64,000 nt of DNA from Eucommia ulmoides (taxonomy: Eukaryota; Streptophyta; Magnoliopsida; Garryales; Eucommiaceae), in contig CM028327.1 of assembly GCA_016647705.1 (NCBI GenBank), positions 6,519,726 to 6,583,725 of the forward strand. The letters are read 5' to 3'. The position numbers were made by a program, and so were the translations under genes. Below are positions 22,351-34,930 of this stretch, piece by piece (positions within the stretch are counted from its first letter, which is position 1; every line of letters starts with the position of its first letter). The notes below the pieces were generated by a model. It was not told where the DNA came from, ran no database searches, and saw only the letters and a list, made by a program, of their open reading frames with translations.

Positions 22351-22386
22351 AATAAAGAGACTCTTATGTTGCCACGTGGCAACATA
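22351..22386 (+). terminator. IPT poly(A) signal and perfect palindrome
   Basis: AATAAA at 22351-22356 lies 38 bases after the IPT stop. It is followed by a 22-base perfect palindrome (22365-22386) whose centre is TGTTGCCACGTGGCAACA. As RNA it would form an 11-bp hairpin with almost no loop; as DNA it presents a G-box (CACGTG). Which applies is unknown. Confidence 0.6.
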
Positions 22387-23579
22387 TGAAGAAATTGACG
22401 TTATTCCTTTTTTTAAAAAAATAATTATTATTAGGATTTTATTACAACCGTCGATACAGTCGTCGAAAGTTATAAAATTTGACTGAAGAAATTACAAATT
22501 TTTACGTAAAATTGTAATTTTTGAGACAAATTTGTAACTTTTGATATCTGTACCGGCAGTAGTAAAACTTATTACTACATAGGGAGAGGTCGTTGTCAGG
22601 GGTCGTTAAAAGTACCTAAATTTGGCGGCGGCCGTACAGTTTGGGGAAGAAGCATCTTAAAAATCAGTGCCGTGCGGCGGCTGATGTGGCAAGTACATGC
22701 ACGCGCCTAGTTTTGATACTGTGTAGTGGAGTTGCATTGGGTTCTGTGAGGATCATCACCCCATCAGCCGTATAATAAAATTGTAGGACCCATCTTTTTT
22801 TTTTTTTATTTTTTATTTTGGTACTTTTATTTTATTTTATTTTTTTGGTGTGCTTTGCTTTGACATGAGCTGTAATATTCTAAAATTCAGAAATGACAGT
22901 ATTTTTGAAGTTTTTTGGAGACAGTCGCCACCCATAGGCCTCCCTTGAGTCCGACACCGACCAGTCAAATGTTTAATTGTTGAATCACTCTTAAAACTAT
23001 TATATAAAAATGATCACAGCTCATTCCTGTGATATAATAGTGATAATTGCAATATAGTTAAGAATAAGTATGCCTTTTAATGATTTCTATATATTGAAAT
23101 TTTCAAGTGGGGTATAGGAGAATACTCTTTATATAAAATCACCTATATGAGTGAGGACTGAGCCAGTTCTGGGAGAATGAAAATGCTAGATTCTCTAGAG
23201 CACTCACAAAGTACCACAGTATTCAAGGCCAAAATGAACAAACCATAGAACAAAAAATGTATAGAAATCAATTGCGTGGTTTCCATTATCTTGGTTTACC
23301 CTAAAGGCTGAATAGTTCAAGACATCGTGTTCATTGTTTGACTGAGTAGATCCAATAGATTCTTACAAGAGAAGATTCAAGGTCAAAAACTATTTATCCT
23401 AATGTAGTTGTTCCTTTGAGCTCTCTCTCTGTCTCTCTTTTGTGAGTTTGCATTACATATGCATGTTTATCCAATCAATTTTCATTCATGTGGGAGATAT
23501 TATATAAAAATGATTTTTTGAGAATTTTATGACCCAATTATTTGTAGTACCCAATCTTAAATTGGAACATATGAATATA
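22387..23579. other. Spacer downstream of IPT
   Basis: No gene is seen. T-rich tracts (22795-22850) and a (TC)n run near 23420 are present. Confidence 0.5.
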
Positions 23580-24330
23580 TCAATGTATTCTTCTTGATGA
23601 GAAAATGGATTTAACATATTGATTTGTGAAAAAATAATTAGAGGTGAAATAAAATTGTTCCTTAAAGTACCCACTTGAAATTATTGATTGATGTGTCATG
23701 TGGGTTAAATTCTACATTGGCTACTGAATAATATGAAGAGTCATTTATTAATATTAGAGTTACCTCTTGAAGGTAAGCTCCCTAAGGTATTGAACTGATA
23801 TAAACATATATTAGGCTAATGGCTAAAATATAAATAAAGCTAGACTTGCGCGCGTCGCCATCGACCACCAACCTTGTTGAGCAGGGGTGTGTGCGCTTGT
23901 ATTTGTGGCTAGGGAAATGTTTGACTTGGTCTTAGTATCCTTTAAGACAAAATTTGAAAATCAAATTAATCCCAAACAAATTCTAACTTGTTCAGGTTCG
24001 TAACTGTAGAGAGTTACAATATCTGGAGGCTTTTCATGTGTGTAACTTTTAAGCGTTATAGAATTAACTCATGGTTCTTAATTCAGGAGTTACATAATTG
24101 ATCTCTTCATTATCTTCAGTTATTAATTCTACTCACTTAGAAGGGCAGACATTTATCAACATATAGGCATAAAAACATAAGCTTGCATTCAAGTTTTCCG
24201 TGATTTTTTTAGAGAGTTCATTGTTCTTGAAAAAGTTCAACACTCTTCTGTTCGTTTTCCAATACTGGTACCAGTAGTTGCTGATCGTTGTATCTTGAAA
24301 CAGCATATGCTCTTTCAAAATTGTAAATAC
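23580..24330 (+). repeat. Dispersed LTR-like repeat, copy 2 (R1)
   Basis: Collinear with 12725-13395 (see that entry for shared blocks). The right end reads GATCGTTGTATCTTGAAACA, similar to the U5 ends of some plant Ty1/copia LTRs (from memory). No matching partner LTR or coding region is adjacent, so it is probably a solo LTR. Confidence 0.5.
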
Positions 24331-25837
24331 CGTAGCGGGGACAAAATTTATTTTAAGAAGAAATCGTTTAACGATTGCTTCAATCTCATTTTTTTTGATA
24401 TTTTGTTTTACTTTGTGTTTGCTATAAAAAACCAGAGAGACTCAAGTCCCTCCTTAATTTTTGAAAATTTTCACTTTTACCGTTATATATATATATATAT
24501 ATTTTAAAGTAATTAAATTTTTTTAAATTTTATACAATCCCTATCAATTTGTTTAATCCAGAAAATATATATTTTTTTCAATCTTTCAATCAATTTTCTA
24601 GATCTGAGACTCAGTATCCGTAATACACATCCCGAAACTAAAAATTAGATTCTAACTTTAATAGTTGGAGGGTATAAAAAGTTCAAAAAATAAAATAAAA
24701 TAAAAATGAAAAATATGTACGGCCGGAAGAGTAGGACTCACGGAAATAATAATAATCATAATTAATATGCTTTAATAGACATTTGATGTGGAACATTATA
24801 CTTTAATATAGTAATGGGGAAAATTGAGGTACCTAATTATTATTCTTTTACATATGTGTCTAAAAATGAACAAATTCAGGGGAATCTTAAATTAATAATA
24901 AAAAAAAACTTTTCGCGCACCAAATTTTGGAACCCATTATTTGGTTAGTCCAATGAGTTATTAGGGTTGTCAATTATCTATTTTTGTACTTTTTTTGTGT
25001 AATAGGTATGAACTGTTATGTCCACGTGATGAAAATATTTTTTATTAGTTTTTAATAGAAGTCGATCGCGGGATTACATTTAACCGTTCCAAATTACTGA
25101 TCAATTTTATTTTTGAAATTAAATCGACTTTTTATGATTTTTTTTTTTTTTTTGAGTTGCAAATGATGAATAATAACGATATTTTTTTAAATTTTAATAA
25201 AAAAATAGAAATATTTTTGTCCAAAATAAATTTGTTGGGCTTTCGGGTTCCTGTGGTGGGACCCAATTGAAGAACAGTGTTGTCTTTCGGCCATATGATT
25301 CCAATTAAAATAAAAAAATAAAAAAAATTGTGATGATAGTATTTCCTTTATACCCCCACTCACTAAAAAGTGTAGGTGTGGGGGTTAAATTTAATTTAAA
25401 AAAATTGTTTCCAAAGTAAGCCCCCATAATATGTGAAATTTAAAAATTGTTCACAAATGAATGGTCAAATCAACTTTTAATAAAAGTGGTTTATTTGATC
25501 CTACCTTTGCATCCCAATTTTAAAAAAGGGTGAGAGTTTTAATCTTCATGGGATAAAAATAAAATAAAGGACACTCTTATTTACAACGTATTTTTTATAT
25601 AGTTCTTTAATTCATTTTTGTTTTCAATGTGATCTAGATTTGGGTTCTAACGCAATTGTTGTCGGATCCCAGATTTGAGAGCTTAACAGTTGTGCCGAAA
25701 CTTAGATCTAGCTTTTGGCAACTAAAAAAGCGGAGAGAGACCACATTGAAAAAAAAAATGAATTGGAGAACCACACGAAACACACACAGCAAATAGGAGT
25801 ACCAAAAACGTAATTTACCCTCGAATAAAAATTAGGG
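24331..25837. other. AT-rich spacer
   Basis: No gene is seen. Contains (TA)n at 24485-24501 and assorted A/T runs. Confidence 0.5.
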
Positions 25838-26300
25838 TTTTGGCACTTTGTACCTATGAAGTTTAACCAAAATCTCACTTTGGTCTCTCCGTTTCAAATT
25901 ATACCACCTTAAAGTTTCTTAATCATCCCACTCACAGTCCAAGTCAATTTTATCCTTACAATTTTGGACGAAAAATAGTCACATACCATGCACCTAATTC
26001 TTTTTAAGATGCTTTCTAGAAAATTTCTTCATTCTTATTTCCTCTCATTTTCCTTCTCGCCCACATGTTACTCAAGAAGTTTATATAATATATATATATA
26101 TATATAAAAGATTATTTTTGGAAATTTTTTAAGAGGACAATGAACAGGTTGGAAATGCCCAAAAAGTCCCGTTAAAAAAAGTTGGGTGCACGGTAGTTGA
26201 TTGTTTGTCGATCAAAATTATAATGGAGTTATCAATTTAGACTGAAGTGGGATAATTATTGCACTTCAAGGTGTTATGTGTTCAAGTTAATATGTGAAAT
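25838..26300. mobile_element. MITE (M2), copy 1
   Basis: Starts TTTTGGCACTTTGTACC with the AAATCTCACTTTGGTCTC block, and its right part has ACGGTAGTTGATTG and AAGTGGGATAATTATTGCACTTCAAGG, as in 27125-27559. The right end is degraded. Confidence 0.5.
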
Positions 26301-26721
26301 TAAAAAAAAAAAAAATTATTAATAATATGTTGAATGTTTAAAAAGTAGAAGTGACGAGTGATGCTATTAATTGATTAAAATATGATGTAGAAAAAAGGGG
26401 TTAATAATCCACAAACTTAAAAAAAAAAAATCCATCAATCCAGTTCAAGTGATATAATAATTTCTTCAGAAGTTTAAAATTATTGTATTTCAATAATTTT
26501 TTCATAAGACTAAAGTTATTGTGCTTCAATAATTTTTTTCAAAAATTTAAAATTACTACATTATACGAAAGTTATTGTAATTTTTTTCATGTAAAAAATT
26601 ACAATGATTTTCATTTCATGCAGTAAATTTGAAATTTTGACAAATTATTCGACTTCTCAAAGTCATTGTGCCAAGTGGGTTACGGAATTTGAGGTTGATG
26701 GCAAAATGACACTTAAAAAGA

Positions 26722-26776
<55 letters not shown>

Positions 26777-27124
26777 TGGTAAAGCAAATTTATAGAGAAA
26801 TAAAAAATTAAAATAATAAAAAACTTTCATAGATTGAGTATTACAAAAAATATTTTGTAAAAATATTTTTAATTTGTGTTGTTAAAAGAGAAATAATAAT
26901 ATTTGTAATCCTGCGCCGTAGAAAAAATATAAAATAAATAAATACATTATATTTTTTTTAAAAAAATCTTATAATTCTTTTAAAAAATAAAAGAGGGAAA
27001 AAAAAAGAAAAATATATTTTAAAAAAAACATAAACCAATGAAAATGGATCGAATTTAAAATTTTATCTCCTTCATAAATTCCTATCCTACCGCAAAGTAC
27101 CTTAACGATGAAGGTAGAATAAAT
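26301..27124. other. AT-rich spacer with trinucleotide repeat
   Basis: Holds an (AAT/GAT)n array (26721-26775) and A-rich tracts. No gene is seen. Confidence 0.5.
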
Positions 27125-27559
27125 GAGGGGTTTTGACACTTTGTACCCTGAAGTTTGAAAAAAAATCACTTTGGTCCCCATCGTTTTGGTTTATTACAGT
27201 CGAGCTCATTATCCCCTTTACATTTGTTGACGAAAATCAGTCATCTACTACGCACCTGACTAGTTTTAAGAGACTTTATACGAAATTTCAACCCCCTCCT
27301 TCTCTCCATTCTCATTTTCTCCCAAATACTCACAATATAGTTGTAAAAAAATTTGTAAGAGGGAGAAGAACAGGTAGAAAATGCCCATAAAATTCCCTTA
27401 AAATAGTTAGGTGCACGACAATTGCTTCTTTATCTTCCAAAATTTTAACTGATTTATTGATTTTGACTGAGTGGGATGATTTGTGTCTTCAAATTAAAAC
27501 TATGATGACCAAATTCAAATAATGGTAGCATTTCAAGGGTGCATAGTGTCAAAACCCCT
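27125..27559. mobile_element. MITE (M2), copy 2
   Basis: The ends AGGGGTTTTGACACTTTGTACCC and GGGTGCATAGTGTCAAAACCCCT are inverted repeats (start 27126, end 27559). The internal ATCACTTTGGTCCCC block matches other M2 copies. The flanking bases (AGAATAAAT, AAATAAAAA) only weakly resemble a 9-bp duplication. Confidence 0.65.
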
Positions 27560-27857
27560 AAATAAAAATTAAACTTAAATAGTTGGGATGATTCGATCCT
27601 CTTAAGGCCAAGTTGTTTTTATTCTTTGGGTTATCTCTTATCAGATAAAAGAATAAAATGGTTTTTATTATTATTATCTATTATTATTATTTTTTTGATA
27701 AATTGAAATGTCTTTTCTCTTGTCTATATTGCGTTATCTTATGATAATTAAATATAGAATTTGGAACATCTTGGGTAAAGCCAAATAGGAATCATAAGAT
27801 AATGCTACAAAAATTACATTCACAAAAGTTTGCTTCAATTTGGAAGCATTTAATTTG

Positions 27858-28933
27858 GGGTTAATTACACTTTACACTGTCTAATTAGACCGAATTGTGC
27901 TTTGCACAGCCATTGTATTATCGACAACACTCCATTTGTGACTATTGAGTCGGAATTGTTGTATGCTAGGCTCTGATATCAGTGTATTGTGGTCTTGGGC
28001 CTCTCTCAATCCCAAAACTAGCTGATGAGGTGAGTTTTCACTCACACTTATAACCTGACTATCAGTCATTTCCACATCCGATGTGGAATAAACTCAACAA
28101 TCTTCTCCTCACACGTTAGGCTTTGGTCAGCTAACCCTAGACCAGTTTCTTCTTCTATGGCTATTGGGTCAAAATTGTTGTAATTTGTACTCTGATTCCA
28201 GTATAGGGATGGTCTTGAGTCTCTCTCGACATAAATAGTCCTCTAAATATTTTTTAATGAATTTGCAATAGTTCTAATATATTATCCTTCTATAACATTC
28301 TACATAGTTATTCATTCATTTTTTAATGCCTGAATTATCCTAATCAACATTCTACTTAATCTAAAAAAATTATCATGGTCACACTAATTCTTAGTAATCT
28401 AATAGTAAAATACTTTAAATGTTAAAAAATACACCTATGATGAATGATGAGGAATTTTTCCCTGACCATATTAAACACTCACTACGTGACATGCATCGAA
28501 CACATGGAACCAGATAATGGATACAAGATGAACATGCCTGGCAAGTGGTCCTGAACCGAACATACTAGCAATTAAGGGTTCTGCTTGGTGCCAAAGAGAT
28601 CGTCAAATACGTCGCCTAACCGAGCAAGTGATTATTCCATCTGTGGATTGCGGCGTGTTCTGCAGAGTGGAAGAGACCAGGGACAGGGAGGGGAAAATGA
28701 AAATGGACCTTTAAAATTCTGGATGTTTTTTAAATAAGCATTATTGAATTAGTTAGAGTAAAATGACAAAATTATATTTACTTTTAAAATTAATGACGCA
28801 ATTATTTTTATTTTTATTAAATTTTTAACCGTTATACTTAAATCTTAAGCATATGGGGACAAATGGTGACGAAAATAGCACAATGATACAAAGTGCAATT
28901 CAGTCAAATCACAAGGTACAAAGTAAAATTAAC
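27858..28933. mobile_element. MITE (M3) split by a later insertion
   Basis: The left end GGTTAATTACACTTTACAC and the right end TACAAAGTAAAATTAAC pair as inverted ends of the M3 family. Between about 27915 and 28865 is unrelated sequence containing CTCTGATATCAGTGT (27970), a CCACATCCGATGTGG hairpin (28072) and a second diverged copy of the GTCTTGGGCCTCTCTC block (28209), suggesting an inserted retroelement fragment. Confidence 0.5.
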
Positions 28934-29000
28934 TTCTTTTTTTAATACCTCATAGTTACATTCAACTTAATTCAACTAATTTTGTTAATATTAAATTTAA

Positions 29001-29264
29001 GTGTTAATTACACTTTACCCCCTATAGTTAGGTCGTTTTGCATTTTGTCTCTTGTGGTATTTTTACCACCACTTTATTCCCTATGGTTAGGCCTTATTGT
29101 ACTTTACCCCTTGATGTAGACCTAACTATAGGGGGCAAAGTACGGATGAGAGGAGTAAAGTGCAACAAATGCCTAAACATAGGGAGACAAAGTGGTGATG
29201 AAAATACCACAAGAAGACAAAGTGCAAAATGACCTAACCACAGAGAATAAAGTATAATTAACTC
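29001..29264. mobile_element. Mutator-type MITE (M3), complete copy, 264 bp
   Basis: The ends GTGTTAATTACACTTTA and TAAAGTATAATTAACTC are inverted repeats, and a perfect 9-bp duplication TAAATTTAA flanks it (28992-29000, 29265-29273). The interior is a palindrome built from repeats of the CACTTTATYCCYTATGGTTAGG type. No coding. Confidence 0.85.
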
Positions 29265-29671
29265 TAAATTTAATTATTAATAGAAAATACTTGTAATAAT
29301 CCTAAATAACACGAGAAAATCATCATAATTAAATTCTGATGATAGTCAATTTGGTCTTGGGTCTCGTATGTGGATTACCAGTGGATCTAGCCAAAATAGA
29401 GATCCAAAGAAAGGATACGTCAAACGTCCAAGCTCTTACTTCAAATCCAAACCCTTGCATCAATGAACTAAGCCCAAAGTGAAGGTTTACCCGTGGATTG
29501 GACACATGGGCTTACAGGTTTGGAGTTTGACCCGGGTGGAATGTTCGTTAGGGAGTTATGTTGATCACGCATGAAATCTCAGCATGCTATAAGCTTCTCC
29601 AAACATATTCATAATCAGATACTCTCTCTCTCTCTTATTTTTCCCGTCAAATAAAGAACAATAAATACTTA

Positions 29672-30391
29672 CGGCACGTTTGGTTGGATAGAATCGTGGC
29701 GGAATGGAATTGTCATTCCGCTCTTGATTCTCATTCTATTGTTTGGTTCTCTAATAGAATCACTTTTGTGATTCCATTGGAATGAAATCAAGAGAATGAG
29801 ATTTCATTTGAAATGAACTTGAATCAAGTCCAGTCTAATGGAATCAAAACTAAAATTACAAAAAAAAACAAAAAAAACATAGCATTATCCAACCCAATCC
29901 AGAAGTTAAAGAATAAAAACTAAAAATTGAAAACATAAACACAAAATTGAGAATAGAAACAAAAAATTAGAGAATAGAAAATTAGTGAACAGAAAATTGA
30001 AAACATAAACAGAAAATTGAGAACAGAAATAAAAAATTGAGAACAGAAAATTGACAACAGAAATAGAAAATTGAGAATTGACAACAGAAACTGAAAATTG
30101 AGAACATAAACCGAAATTAGAGAACAAAAACTGAAAATTGAATGGAATAGTGAAATATAATCAAATGAGAGAATGAATGAAATAGTGAAATATAATAAAA
30201 TTTTATTATGAGAGAATAATGAGATTTTTTTTATATTTTACTATTGCATTCCTTCCCTCATTTCATACCAACCAAACAAGTGACTCGAATAGTGATTTCA
30301 TTAACAATTTCATTCTATTTCTTCTCTTATTCAATTACTTCTTTTATTACATTCCACCCTCATTTCATTCTGTACAATCAAATGAGCTGTT
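29672..30391. mobile_element. MITE with GGCACGTTTGGTTGG end
   Basis: The left end GGCACGTTTGGTTGGATAGAAT and the right end ATTCTGTACAATCAAATGAGCTG are weakly inverted. TCATTCTATT-type blocks recur mirrored inside. The centre is a minisatellite (29925-30140). Superfamily unclear; the termini resemble PIF/Harbinger-type MITEs. Confidence 0.45.
29925..30140. repeat. Minisatellite AAAATTGAGAACAGAAA
   Basis: About ten imperfect copies of a 15-28-base unit (AAAATTGAGAACAGAAAC or near variants). The minus-strand open frame across it is just the repeat read as Phe/Ser/Val-rich peptide. Confidence 0.75.
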
Positions 30392-30460
30392 AGGGTGTAA
30401 ATGAGCGAGGGAAGTTCAAATTTCCCTACATTGGGTTAAAAGTAATTCTTACTTGAGATA

Positions 30461-30960
30461 CTTAGGTCATGTTTGAAAACTATTTAAATTTTAAGTGCTG
30501 AAAATTTTAAGTGTTGAATTTATTAAATAATGAATATATTAAGTATTTAATTGTTAATATTTTAAACTTTAAAAAAATTATTTTTGTACAAATTTTTATT
30601 TCTAAAATAATTTTTACGACTTTATTTTTCTATAATATTCTTTCTCTACAATTTTCTTCATCTATTTTTTATGAATTTAATATTTTCTTCATCTATAATT
30701 TTTTGTATATAATTTCTTTTCTTAGATTTTACAGTATTGGTGCAAACTATTAGTTGTGATAATTAGATATTCTATGGTATTAAGTTATAAGTACAAAACA
30801 ATTAAGGGAATCACACTTCACTTGAAATATTGAACAATTTTTCAAGTAATATCTAATTTTTAAGTGATTATTTAATTTTGTTATCAAACATACTTAATTA
30901 AATAAGTACTTAATGCATTCAATTTTTAATATTTAATTGCGTTAACAAACGGGATCTTAA
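30461..30960. mobile_element. MITE (M5), copy 1
   Basis: Left end TAGGTCATGTTTGAAAACTA with AAGTGCTGAAAATTTTAAGTG; right end GTTAACAAACGGGATCTTA. The inverted ends match those of the adjacent copy. Confidence 0.45.
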
Positions 30961-31748
30961 GGCATGTTAGATAACCACTTAATTTTTAAGTGCTGAAAAT
31001 TTAAGAAGATTGTTTGATAACATTAAATTTTAAATGCTGAAAATTTAAGTGCTGAATTTTGTTTGTTTGTTTAATAATTACACAATTTGAATACTGAAAA
31101 TTATTTAATTTACATAACTATCCTTGAATCAAGATTAAAAAAAATCTGAACTTGAAATTTACTTCTCAATCAACCAAATCGATGAAACACGTAGAATATA
31201 TAAGCAATTAAGTATCAACAAATTTCAACAATGTCAACAAGAATTTGAAAAAATTGCTATGAAATTACACATAACACAGATCAATCGGAAGAAGATGAAG
31301 AAGAAATAGTACCTCATAGGAAAAATCACCGCAAATGCCGTCGCTCTTCTTAGAATAATACGTAGATAAAATTAAACAATAAATAATTAAGTGAAATATA
31401 AAATATAAAAATAATAAAACAAAACAAAACAAAAATTAAAACAAAAAAAAAATTAAAAAAAAAAAAAAAAAACACAGAGAAACTTAGATTTTACAAAAAA
31501 TAAATAACAGTTTGAAAAAAAAAATTCAAAACAAGTATGGGGCATTATTTATAATTATTTACCTTTTATAGAAGCAAAATGAATTAAGTTGAGGAATCTT
31601 CACTTAATTTTTTATTTAAATTTTGATTTAATTTTTAAGTTAATTTAATTCATTAAGTGATTTTAATTGTATTTATCAAATAAATTTAATTAGTTAAGTG
31701 TTTAATATAATAAATTTTAAAGGCTTAATTTGATTATCAAACAAGCTC
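30957..31748. mobile_element. MITE (M5), copy 2, abutting copy 1
   Basis: The left end CTTAAGGCATGTTAGATAACC and the right end GATTATCAAACAAGCTCTTA are inverted repeats. An A-rich core (31440-31470) is present. The two M5 copies touch head to tail. Confidence 0.5.
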
Positions 31749-32285
31749 TTACTCTCATGTTAGAAGTTCTTCATGATCACGGAGATCCAAATCGCCGGTG
31801 TAAGAATTTGTGCAGGTTTATTCGGTGCGAGGATGATCCCAATTTCGAACATCATCAAATTCCTTATTCCAAAATTACATGGACGAAAATTCGAAAACGT
31901 GGAATGAAAAATCAATAATAATTACGAGAATAATTCTTGACGCTGTCTTTTTCGTACCCTTGTTCTTATAATAATTATGATTTTTGTCCTTTTGGAATTT
32001 AAAAAAGAAATTAAAATGACATGAAATTCTTCCTCTCTCTCTATATATAGATATATATGTGTATATATCCCTGTCATATTGCTTAATGTTGATGTCGCTA
32101 TTGCATCTTATCCGACGTCGTCGCCAACCAAACACAAATTGCATTTTGCAGGAAGTTGTTCTGTAGTTATCATATAAGAATCTTCTCTGTGTGTGTATGT
32201 AGTACGACCACCTCCAAGGACAACAATTGTAAGGCTGTGCACGGATGAATAACCGTTGGTATCTTTAGGTTCATGGTTGTTTCGA
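31749..32285. other. Spacer
   Basis: No recognisable gene. Short open frames on both strands lack known motifs. Confidence 0.4.
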
Positions 32286-32514
32286 TTAAACCTTGAAGTA
32301 TATAAGTCGGGTCAAATTCGTTGTTTTGGTATTTTTTATGACAGAATTTACAAGGTGAGTGGTTCCGTGTTTGATAGGGGTGGTCATGGGCTGGGTCGGA
32401 CTTTAGCTAGGGTATTACAAAAAACAATATTAGGTCCTAGTCCGGCCCTAGGGCTGGCCCAACCCTATAATTTTTTTTTTTTAGTTTGACAAAAATAAAT
32501 ATTAAAATATTAAC

Positions 32515-33309
32515 TGATGAGGGTATTTTTAGGCACTTCTGAGTCAGCACTTGGGATCCAATCACGTGTTAACCCTCGCAATGACAATGACGCATTCTGA
32601 AATCCACAACGCCACGCTGGAGCATACGCCGACTACGGCTCCTCCCTGGAATCTCAATTTGCACCCAAGGAGGAGCGAGGAGCCCCGTAGGGATGTGCCG
32701 CTCTGAGCTCTACGCCGTGCCCTCGGCGATCAGTTTTAAGGACTCAGTCATTCACCTCAACAGACGCCTCTTTTTACCTTGTTTCTTCTCCAAAACTCCA
32801 CGGATCTCCGCTCTCTTCCATCAGCTTACCGTCGTCGGCTTGACAAAGGCCCGTGGGCTTCGCCAAATGACCCCAAAAGCTCAAGCCCAACGATTATCTC
32901 CTAAACGCCCCGGATTATCGGCTAAACACAGGATTTTGATTAATTAATCGTGTTTAAGCCCGACTAATCATCTCTAACGCCTATATATATTGGAGGCTAT
33001 GTAAGCCCAAGGTACGCGGGAATACATTTACATTACGCGTGAGTTCATTTGTTTACTTGCTATATTCTGTACCTTTTCTCTCTGAGCACTAATTACCACG
33101 CTAGAGAGGCTTCACGGGACAAACTCCGGTTTGAGCCTTCTGCATGTACACTGCCTGAGGAGTAGGACTCTAAACACAGTAGGTCAGTTCTCTCAGGACC
33201 CAGCACAGCTCATGCAAGGACTTTTCAACCGATGACTCCACCTCAGCAAGATGATTCACCTGTCATCCGATTGGACCATACTCGAGGTGTATACCAGTTT
33301 TACGCATCA
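32515..33309 (+). repeat. 5' LTR
   Basis: Pairs with 37146-37940. A TATATATAT TATA box lies at 32982-32990. Confidence 0.85.
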
Positions 33310-33312
33310 ATA

Positions 33313-33335
33313 GTTTGGTGTCGTTTGTAGGAATC
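33313..33335 (+). other. Primer-binding site
   Basis: TTTGGTGTCGTTTGTAGGAA lies four bases after the 5' LTR. It is a degraded TTTGGCGCCGT-type site as found in Tat-group elements. The site after 18010 has the same form. Confidence 0.5.
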
Positions 33336-33988
33336 GAGCAAAAAGCCTTTCCCTGATCACTGCTTTCTGCTCAGTTGAGCTTAAGTGATCACAAGGTCCA
33401 GTTAGATAGACACAAAACAGAAGAACGAGAAGATATGTTAAAAAATCCAAGCATTTACCATCCAGCTTCTACCAACGAGGATAACTGCCCTCCCCATGGT
33501 CAGGCAGGACCATCCATTCTACCACCTAGGGCTACGGGATAGACCTCAGGAGCTGTGGAGGCATCTCGAGTTGATCTCCTTGAACGCCAAATTCAAGAGT
33601 TCAAGTTGAATGTACAACTCATCCTCGCATGCTTGCCACCACCCCCTGCTTAGGGTGGACCAGCCTTTCAGCCCGCAATGCCCGAGGGGTCAACTTAAGA
33701 TCGCGATATTTTCGTGGACACTCTGAATGGGCAGGAGCCCAAGGGCCGCCCTCCGCCTCGCAATCTCAAGGTTGTAGGCCAGGAGAAGTCCCCCCTACAA
33801 TGTCGAGATCTCCACCTCTACCACCACGCCAATTTTTGTCAAGGGATATGTTGGTGTCCCCTAATGGTCGAGCTCTTCATCGGCCTGCCAGGTCCGATCA
33901 CAGAGGTCGGCATGAGCGTGAGATTGACTCTTACTCACCTCTCTCTCATCACTCTGTAGCCCGAGCTGTGGGCAATTGGATCTAGAGA

Positions 33989-34720
33989 GAGCCTTGAGTA
34001 GGAGAAACTGTGGAGCGCCGTCTGGCCAACATGGAAGCCCTTCTCCAGGAGGTGCAAGGAGGCCGGGTAGGACCGGGTGTTAGTCCGAAGGTGAATTCTC
34101 CTTTTGTGGATGAGGTTCTGGAAGAAGTAGTGTCGAGGCACTTCATCCAACCCCAGATGAGTCCGTATGATGGGACCTCAGATCCTGGTGACCACCTGTC
34201 TATGTTCAAGTCTTATATGGACATGCAGGTAGCCTCCGTAGCTTTGTGGTGCAGAGCCTTTCCCGGAGACAAGAGGCCACTTCCCCTTCTAGAGCATCAC
34301 CAACCAAAGTTTACCCCGCTCACAGCCTCAGTGACCACCGTCTTCGTAGAAAACTCAAGGCAAGACTTTTTTCCTCCTTCGCCGCCCTTGAGGAAAAAGT
34401 CGGTCGGGAGATCGATGACCCAATATTGTGAGTTCCACCAAAGCCGAGGTCATTCCACAAAGAACTGTTTCCAACTCCGGCAGGAGATTGAAACTCTTGT
34501 CCAAAGAGGCTATCTCCGGGAATACATTCGGAGAGAAAATCAGGAGCAGCCTGACAGGGATGAACCACAGAAAGAGCCACGGACCCAGAGAAGAAGGGGA
34601 AAACCGCAGCTATCCACCGCCCAGAGGGGGGATGAGGCCGGAGAGGATCGCCAACACGTGGATGGTGAAATCAACCACATCCATGGCGGACTCAACTCTG
34701 GGGACATACAGAGTCACTAG
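33989..34720 (+). pseudogene. gag (shortened) of the Tat-like element
   Basis: A 236-codon open stretch (from 34010) reads an N-terminal helical part (VERRLANMEALLQEVQ), then PYDGTSDPGDHLSMFKSYM, and a C-terminal knuckle YCEFHQSRGHSTKNC followed by FQLRQEIETLVQRGYLREYI, a signature of Tat gags. Between these, most of the capsid is missing: the frame passes from WCRAFPGDK straight into an unrelated Ser/Pro-rich stretch. It is therefore internally deleted and possibly frameshifted, though still open. It is followed by retroelement leader-like sequence, not by protease. Confidence 0.7.
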
Positions 34721-34930
34721 GGTCACACGTTCGGGCACATACAATCTTGAAACAAAAGAGAATGTGTCGCTCAGGCACCCACGGAATGCTGACTAGCTAA
34801 AGTGCAACTTCTGTAGTGATGATCTACTTTTGTGAACAACTTCCAGTTTATACAAAGTGTTGTAGTTTTGCTTATCAAAATAAAGAATGCGTTTTATGCA
34901 ACATGCCTTGTGTTTTCTCCGGTCAACGGT

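Noticed and set aside
21853-22385. Additional frames on both strands over IPT
   Set aside because: Shadows of the GC-rich IPT coding sequence in other frames.
29906-30127. 73-codon minus-strand frame rich in Phe/Ser/Val
   Set aside because: It is the AAAATTGAGAACAGAAA minisatellite read in antisense.
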